Assembly (NCBI GenBank): GCA_033977485.1
Contig: CM066990.1
Location: 10,815,501-10,879,500 of the forward strand
Source: Hydrangea macrophylla
Taxonomy: Eukaryota; Streptophyta; Magnoliopsida; Cornales; Hydrangeaceae
Direction of reading: 5' to 3'
DNA length: 64,000 nucleotides
In this document: one piece after another, positions 56,990 through 64,000 of the stretch
Layout: each line of letters begins with the position of its first letter
Numbering within the stretch: the stretch's first letter is position 1
Program-made: the position numbers and the translations under genes
The notes under the pieces: model-generated
The model's input: only the letters and a program-made list of their open reading frames with translations
Database searches by the model: none
Told to the model about the DNA's origin: nothing

Positions 56990-57498
56990 GAAGATGTGGA
57001 CTGAATATAACATCTAATATATAGCTATTTATGTTTTATAGATAGTAGTTGAGAGTTGGTTCATGTTAGTAAGTGCATTTAATGAGTTAAACTACTTTTT
57101 TGTATTAGGTTTTGCTAAAAAACGTGAATGCATTATTTCCTATAGTTGGAGAGTTGTTCCAACAATTTTCATTATTCCTATGGTTGGAGGGATGTTCCAA
57201 GCCTATATATATCCTTGTTTATCTTTTGTATTGGACAGATTTGATAAATTGATAAAAAGTGAGTTTTTACTCCTTCTTCTTGGTTCTTCATTAAACTTCC
57301 AGAACTTATCAAGGTTTTCACCTTGTGGCATTCAAAACTAAGAATACATGTGGTTTGCGTCTCTTTATAGATGTTGGATCTCAGGTTCACTAATTGGAAT
57401 ACATGTGGTTTGCGTCTCTTTATAGGCGTTGGGTCACAGGTTCACTTTTACAACAATATGATTTTTAGCTTTCTTGGGAAGATATTCAATCTTTGTTG
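56990..57498 (+). other. Gypsy 3' UTR/LTR-like sequence with a 56-bp tandem duplication
   Basis: It follows the pol tail and is non-coding. Two copies of a unit starting GAATACATGTGGTTTGCGTC begin at 57342 and 57398. CCTATxGTTGGAG also occurs twice (57138 and 57179). LTR ends could not be placed. Confidence 0.5.
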
Positions 57499-57903
57499 TT
57501 TTTTTTTTTTTTTCGAAAAATGGGTGAATAAATCCAAAAAAGAGTGTACAAAAGTACAAGGGGCATACCTCAGGATATACAACAAGCACAGAAAAGAGAA
57601 ATTTGTGTTAAGGTACCACTAATCAGACAAGCAAAAGGGATGAACCAGCATCACCCTGAGAAAGGAAAAGAAGCCCTGTCATCCCAAGCGGGACCAACCA
57701 AAAAACAAAACCAAACAGAGCAAAATAGACAAACGTATTACACAAGGCAGATGCTAGAGACATCCCTACCAACACCCTATCAAGGAAAGGAGAAACAACA
57801 TCAAAAGTCCCAAATACAAACTAGCAAAAATGAATCAGTCACTTCATTTCCATCTTTCAGTGTACTGAGAGAGATGAGGGTCTTTCTTCCACTGGATTTG
57901 GAT

Positions 57904-58740
57904 TTAACTGGCAACTTGGAAGACAATATCTTGTAGAATCTTTTCCTTGGTTTTCATTTCTTGTTTGAAAGTTTGAGCATTTCTTTCTTTCCATATACTA
58001 TAAATAGTTAAAGCCAAGCACATCCTAGGGACAATGTGATTGGGAGTTTTCTGCTTCCACGTCCTAGCTGCCCAATCCACCAAAGGTGTCCCAAGAAGAG
58101 GTTGGTCTGGCCATTCCCAGCCTTTGCATGATTCCCTGCCAAACAAATGAAGAGTATGAGCAGTTGAAAAATAAGTGGTCATGAGATTCCATACCTTTAT
58201 GGCAGAGAACACACGCCAAAGGTCCATGTGTGAATGGAAAAATCCTATCATGGGTAGATAACCTGTGGAGAATAGCAAACCATAAAATGATACTATGTCT
58301 GGGGATGTGACCAGAGAACCAAAGAAGATTATGCCAAGGGACCTTAGGGTGAACCTCCCTAAGATGGTCCCAAGTGTGAGTAGAGGAGAATCTCCCATTA
58401 GGTGAAGGTAACCAAGCTACCACATCATGAGTCCCGGATGGATAGGGAAGAGAATGTAATTGGCCTCTTATGTGCATAAGCTCAATAGTATTAGTAAGAG
58501 GCCAATGCCATGCCTCTCCTTCTATGACAGAGGAAACTTTAGCATTAAGGTCCAGAGCCGCATCATAAACAACACGGGGACCATACATATCCAATAAAGG
58601 GCCTAAGGGGTGCCAATTATCATACCAGAGAAAGGTTTCATACCCATTGCCGATTTTATGACGTATCAAAGGCCGGACCACCTCTCTTAAATTAAGTAAT
58701 TTTCTCCAGTACCACGAACATTGAGATGGGGGTTTGACAA
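57904..58740 (-). pseudogene. LINE-B ORF2 C-terminus (zf-RVT region)
   Basis: It continues ORF2: VVKPPSQCSWYWRKLLNLRE after a TAG near 58742, then KIGNGYETFLWYDNWHPLGP, LREVHPKVPWHNLLWFSGH and the zinc set CVLCHKGMESHDHLFFNC. A frameshift near 58100 is needed to reach DWAARTWKQKTPNHIVPRM and IYSIWKERNAQTFKQE before the stop at 57904. It aligns along its length with the same region in LINE-A (28134-29129), which is intact there. Confidence 0.88.
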
Positions 58741-61055
58741 CCTAAAAACTTTTGCCTTTTAACATGTAAGTTTTAATCCAACAAACCCAGAGAGATTTGT
58801 TATTAGGGGAAAAAATAGACCAAATATGTTTCAGATTCATAGCAATGTTAAGTTGAACTAGGTTTTTAAAGCCTAGGCCCCCTTCCTTTTTGGGTTTACA
58901 AACTTGATCCCATGACACCTTAGCACCCTGAGGTTTATCAATGCCACCTGTCTAAAGAAATTTGCGCATAAGTTTTTCAACCTGTTTGATAACATTTTTT
59001 TGGTAAAATAAACATTCCTGCCCAATAAATCTGTATACCTGCAATGACAGTTTGAATAAGTTGAAGTCTACCAGCATAAGATAAGAATTTAGATTTCCAA
59101 GAAAGGATCCTAGAGCTTATCTTATTAACTAAGTCATCACAGTCTCCTTTCTTCAATCTAGTTGTGATAAGGGGAACTCCAAGGTATTTTAAAGGGAGGG
59201 ATCCAACAGTAAATTGAAGAGTTTGACATATGGATTAAGAAGAAGCCTCATTAATACCTGCAAGGAATAGACAACTCTTACTAGCATTAGCAAGTAAGCC
59301 AGTGAGTTCATAAAACTGAGTTAAAGAATCTTTCATCACTAAAGCAGACTCCACATCACCATTAAAAAGCAAGAGAAGGCCATCCGCAAAACAAAGATGG
59401 GAAATTTTCAAATTCTCACATCTCCAATGATATTTAAAATGGGGAGCCCGTTGGATATTGTAGTGAATCAATTGGCTAAGCGTATCCATAATGAGAACAA
59501 AAAGATAGGGAGACATAGGGTCGCCTTGTCTCAAGCCTTTAGCACCATCAAAATATCCAATAGGTTCACCATTAAAGTTGAGGGAGTATTTGGGGCTAGT
59601 AATACAAGCTTTGATCCAGCTTCGCATCTTAGGAGGAAATCCAAGCACTTCAATCAAGTCAAGCAAAAATTCCCAACTCACACTGTCATAAGCCTTCATA
59701 AGGTCAACCTTAGCTGCCACTCTAGGTCGACCCGAAGGTTTATGGTAGTCCCTCATTAATTCTTGGGCTAAAAGAACATTATCACTTATTTTCCGACCTT
59801 TAATAAAAGCAGATTGAGCATTATCAACAATCGTAGGTAAAAGTAATTGGATTCTTTTAGCAATAATTTTAGAGATGCACTTATAGACAATGTTACAACA
59901 GGAAATAGGTCTAAAGTCACCCATCTTGGAAGGGTTGGGAATTTTTGGGATAAGGGCAATAATAGTGGCATTGGATTCTCTTAACATCTCTCCAGTTATG
60001 AAAAATTCTTTAATGGCATTAGTAACCAGAGGGCCAGTTAACGCCCATGTCTCCTTGAAAAAATGAGCATTATAACCATCTGGGCCCGGGGCTTTGTTAC
60101 TATGGATGCTAAATATAGCATCTTTAATCTCTACATCACTGGGAATGTTGTCCATACTTAAGAAATTATCCGTGGGTATTCTTTTATGTATAACACTTCT
60201 TAACATATTAATACCAGGATAAGGGTTAGTAGCAGGAGAACCAAGCATAGATTTAAAGAATCGTAAAGCTTCACATTTAGCCTCATCCTCGTTCTTAGTT
60301 TGAACACCATTGGGTTGAGTAAGGGAAATGATCCTTTTACTGTTACGCCTAAGCTTAATGGAGTTATGAAAGTAGGCAGTATTTCTATCACCCGCTTCAA
60401 GCCATTGAATTCTAGATTTTTGTCTCATCACCTCTTCTTCCACTCTAATAGCTTCCCAGAGCGTATCACGAAAACTTTTTTCATGTTCTTTTAAGACAGG
60501 GTCCTAGGGATGCTTATCTAAATTTTTCTAACAATTCAAAAGATTCTCCCTAGCTGTATCAACTAACAATTTCTCTCTACCTAGCGTATCCTTTGAGAGT
60601 TTTTTAAGATCGATTTTAAGATTCCTAAGTTTGTGGCAAAGTTGGAATTGAAAAGTACCTTCAAAACTAGTAGCCCAACCACTGTCAATGGTGTTAGCAA
60701 AATTATCCAACGACGTCCAGTAGTTATAGAATTTAAAAGGTCTACCCTTTCTTCTGCAAGGATTGGCAACCTTGACAAGAATAGGGGAGTGGTCTGAGAC
60801 CCCAAACGGAAGGAAATCTGCATGAGCTGAGGGAAAAGAGTCAAGCCATCCCTGGTTAACAAGAGCTCTGTTCAATTTTTTACTGACGTGCGATTGCTCC
60901 AAGAGAAGTAGATACCTGTATATCTGAGATCTACAAGGCAAGCAGAATTCACAAGATCATTAAATTCCTCGATTCCTTGGTCTCTTCCCGATTTACCCCC
61001 GAAGATTTCACAAGCATTCATAACAGAGTTGAAATCTCCGAGGCTAATCCATGGG
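58741..61055 (-). pseudogene. LINE-B ORF2: endonuclease C-terminus and reverse transcriptase
   Basis: The endonuclease piece runs from PWISLGDFNSVMNACEIFGG (61052) through LNRALVNQGWLDSFPSAH to the SDHSPILV motif, with a stop near 60530. RT is open at 60443-59235: QWLEAGDRNTAYFH, SNKAPGPDGY, RPISCCNIVYKCISKIIAKR, KVDLMKAYDSVSW (first catalytic D kept) and GLRQGDPMSPYLF. The usual FADD is FADG (59387-59379), one A-to-G change that removes a catalytic aspartate. After 59235 the thumb and linker continue in broken frames (LQFTVGSLPLKYLGVPL, GGLGFKNL). The gene is inactive. Confidence 0.9.
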
Positions 61056-63992
61056 TGTGGATATCGCAGGTTGACTTACCCACAGCTTTTCAAAATCAAA
61101 TTCAAATACAAAATGAGTCGCCACTTAATTTTTAAAAGAAAAATTAAGAAACCATTTTGAAAGGAAACTGATCGTTTGCGAAACCAAAGATTAACTAGGT
61201 CCGGGGATTATGGAATGAGAGAGGAAGGAGCCCGTCGGACTAAAACACCCTCTCTCATCCTATCTTGCGATAGGCCTCTACTCAACATCCTTTTAATCAA
61301 ATTTATTAATCTAAGCATGCCCTCAACTAATATATATATATATATATATACATCACAAAAGCATGTCCAAAGGGTGTAAAATTGCAATTGACAAAATATC
61401 ATTCAAAAGCCACATAATTCAGGTAGCAAGCGATATGATATGCAATAGGGAACAAGTGAACTTACCCGGGATCCAGCAGCGATAGTTAACGTGCAATGCA
61501 CGCGAATAAAAGAAAATCCTAAAAAAAGAGTCTCTAATCACATATACACATAAGGCAAAACCTAATTCTAAGGTGTCGCGCATTAAGTCGAAAAATCAAT
61601 AAAATCAAGAAATTAAGATAAACTAAAGAGGAGTCCTAGAAATCGTACCTTAATAGCGCTACAAAACAAAGGGTTAGTCCACATGATATGCAAAATATGA
61701 TGTCAAAAATGACAATCCTAAATTTCTAGCTTACATCTATCTAATGTAATTAAATCCAAAGCAAATAAGTCTTAATTACAAGTGTCGAATCATATAGATG
61801 AATATGTACATGGACAAGGATAAACTATGAAATACTCTTAAACTTTGAATTCAAGCTCAACTAATCATTATCAAAGCATGGTTTAAGCCCTAGATCATAG
61901 AAAAGTCATTTGGACCATTATTTACAAAGTAAGTATAAATTGTAACAAAATTCTGAAAATTCCAGAGAGCAGACCCGAACTTCAAGGAAATAAAAGGCAT
62001 GACTCCTGTGGTTTGATCTTGATGATTTTTGGACTCAATATGCCTCCGTGAGTCTAGTTTTCAAATCAAAAATAAAATCAAAGTTCCAACGGTCGGATCT
62101 CCGGGAATATGAAAAATACTAGACATCACTCAGCACTTTACAACCTTCTGTCCAGAATTCTTGCACGATTTATTAAAAATAGTAAACAAATCCGAATTGC
62201 TTTGTTCTTTTTAGGGTGACTTCCTAACACATTAAAATTCATAGAAAAAATTATTTGGAGTCACACACACTTTATTAGAACTCTGATTTAATTGTTTCAA
62301 AAGAGTGTCACTGTTCTGAAACTATTCTGAAATTCTGGACAGATTGTATTTGTGTCACAAAACTCATGATCAAACCATCCTAAACATGAAACCACCTTAA
62401 AAAAAAAATTACAGTGGTAGAATATCGTGTTATTGACACTTTCCCGTTGGTTTCACTTGATTTCAACGGTTAGATTTCGAACTAAAAATCTTTGATCAAA
62501 AATAGTTTGTGGATTCACTGTTTTTATTTTGCTAGTTCAACTTTTATTTGGTAACTCCAACTATTGAACCATGAAGTTGAGTTGAACCAAACCACTTCTC
62601 CTACCATTTGATGGCCATTAGAGACTACAAACCTTCATTCTTCATAGATTTCAAATGAAATATGGATAGACTTCATGAAATCTATAAGATAAGGAATCTA
62701 AACCATGGAGATGGGTTTAGACTCAAAACTACATTCTCCTACCATTTGATGGTCATTGGAGAGGGAGACATGACTATGACTCATGAGTCCTAAAGGAATA
62801 TAGAAGGGATTCCTCAAGACATCAAGTTTAGAAGATCCAAATCATGAGTATGGACTTGGATCCTCTTATGAAGTGGTGATCAAACTTTGACTCCTATGTG
62901 AGGCACAAGCCTACATGGGATTCAAAAGATCATGCTCAAGAGATCAAAAGAGATATTGAAGATCTCCAAGACCTTCAAGAGAAGAATATAAACAAGAAAA
63001 TGGAAGAAAGTAATATGGAAACAAAAGAAACTCCTAAGTTTACTTGATAAACAAAGAAAAATAGTGAAAGATTTTAGGATTAGAGATTTTAAGAGAAGAA
63101 AGGATAAGCCAATAATCTATGGTTAGAGGATCACCTCCAAATTATCCTCAAAGTTTTCTTTTCTTTGAAGATCTTCCAAGCTCTTCTCTCTAATTCTCTA
63201 AACACTCTCTTTTCTCTCTAAAAAAAGTTGGTGTAATGGAAGTATTTTTGCATGTGCTCTCTCTCCCAATATGTTTCTTGGTGTTCTTCTTGGTCTCCCC
63301 TCTTTTTGGAAGATCCCTTCTCTTTTATAAGCAAAATTACCAGGTATTTTTGGTGAATTTCGGAGCAAAAAAACAGGTGTAATTCTCTCATTTGTTGGTA
63401 CAATGTGTACTTTCTGAAATTATGCAGACTGCTGTCCAGCACGGCAGTCCAGATACTGTCGCGGCAGTCCGTGACTGCCGCTGCGGCACTTCATGACTGC
63501 CGCGCAGCATTCATCAAATGCTGCGGCCATTAATGGATTGCCGCATTTTTGTCAGTCTTACTTTATCAGTTTTTTGTTCTTATTCGCATACGCATACGTA
63601 TTGCTCTGCAAAATACAGACTTTAAAAGCGAACGGCAGTCAGAAACCTGTGGCGGCACTTGGTGAGTGCCGGCACGGCACTCTGTGACTGCCGTGCGGCA
63701 GTCACTGAGTGCCGCGGCAGCCCGCCGTGTGCCGGTTTTGGCTAAAATTCCCCTTTTAGGTCTTTTCTCTTTTTGAAACAAATTATTTTTGAATATCTTT
63801 TCCAAAAGTTGTGTTTTATATCTGAATTCTCCTAAATACCTGGTATTTCCCTCTTTCTGTGAAATTTTATCGCGTTTTGGAGAACTTTCTGAAGAGCTTG
63901 GAATACTTCGAATTTTTCGGTCATTGTCATCATTGGACGTGGAGGTGACGCTCTCCTAAATTCGACGGTCGGTCAAAATTGGGGTGTCTACA
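61056..63992 (-). repeat. 3' LTR of a minus-strand Tat element extending off the right edge (2937 bp)
   Basis: Sense begins TGTAGACACCCCAATTTTG at 63992, directly after a polypurine-tract core, and ends GATATCCACA at 61056 against LINE endonuclease codons. It is closest to the Ogre-A LTR in layout. GC-rich inverted clusters lie at 63640-63735 and 63425-63545, and a TA microsatellite at 61327-61350. The flank ATGGG (61051-61055) should be one copy of the target duplication. Confidence 0.9.
63323..63330 (-). promoter_or_regulatory. TATA box of right-edge Tat LTR
   Basis: Sense TTATAAAA, about 665 bases into the LTR. It corresponds to the Ogre-A box at 9775. Confidence 0.6.
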
Positions 63993-64000
63993 GTTTGCCC
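63993..64000 (-). promoter_or_regulatory. Polypurine tract of right-edge Tat element (partial)
   Basis: Sense GGGCAAAC immediately before TGTAGACACC. It is the same junction as at 19265-19273 and shows that the element's internal part lies to the right. Confidence 0.75.

Larger units (their letters stand above)
57499..61055 (-). mobile_element. LINE-B: L1-type retrotransposon, 5' end displaced by an LTR
   Basis: Sense is minus, with a poly(A) tail (T-run 57499-57513). Endonuclease end, RT, zf-RVT region and 3' UTR are present. Its 3' tail (…GTATGCCCCTTGTACTTTTG) is shared with LINE-A. At 61056 the endonuclease frame is cut by the LTR of the right-edge Tat element, so the 5' end lies off-window. 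Confidence 0.9.

Overview
The window looks like transposon-dense heterochromatin of a flowering plant, probably a eudicot. It contains long Ty3/gypsy LTR retrotransposons of the Tat/Ogre and Athila types, a Ty1/copia fragment, L1-type LINEs and satellite-like arrays. I found no convincing host gene. Nearly every coding stretch is a broken retrotransposon gene. The largest uninterrupted reading frames are Tat pol (10889-13270) and an antisense frame (14129-15127).

Left part (1-24762) is a three-level nest. The outermost is a minus-strand gypsy element (gag remnant 22591-23979, PBS, LTR 24045-24762). Its gag is cut by a plus-strand Tat element, 'Tat-1' (pol from 10498, two antisense genes at 14129-17721, polypurine tract at 19259, 3' LTR 19273-22590). 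The RT of Tat-1 is in turn cut by a minus-strand Ogre-like element, 'Ogre-A' (LTR 7523-10497, an extended tRNA-Arg primer site at 7470-7519, gag 5049-6067, then a 3' UTR carrying satellite arrays down to base 1). Ogre-A and Tat-1 share a cassette of small conserved hairpins in their 3' UTRs.

Middle part (24763-46164): uncoded LTR-like sequence, then a 5'-truncated LINE (27849-29144) with a 14-bp target duplication. Next is 'Tat-4' (29226-46164, target duplication AGGTG), a doubly deleted Tat element. Its 5' LTR was entered by an Athila element (29947-40119, target duplication AAACC), and that element holds a truncated copia element (31537 to about 34430). A MITE-like palindrome sits at 40745-40912.

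Right part (46165-64000): a minus-strand Athila-like, apparently non-autonomous element (LTR to 47622, polypurine tract, ORF remnant 49978-50530) interrupted by a solo Tat LTR (50624-53911). Then come a truncated Tat LTR (54126-56806), a gypsy pol tail (56807-56989), and a LINE (57499-61055) cut by the 3' LTR of another minus-strand Tat element (61056-63992), whose polypurine tract is the last thing in the window.

The most interesting items are the 50-nt tRNA-Arg copy at the primer site, which reads G at the normally inosine position 34; two families of 3'-UTR hairpins with compensatory base changes; and the pair of antisense genes, one of them spliced, in Tat-1. All assignments come from reading the sequence. 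No database search was run.
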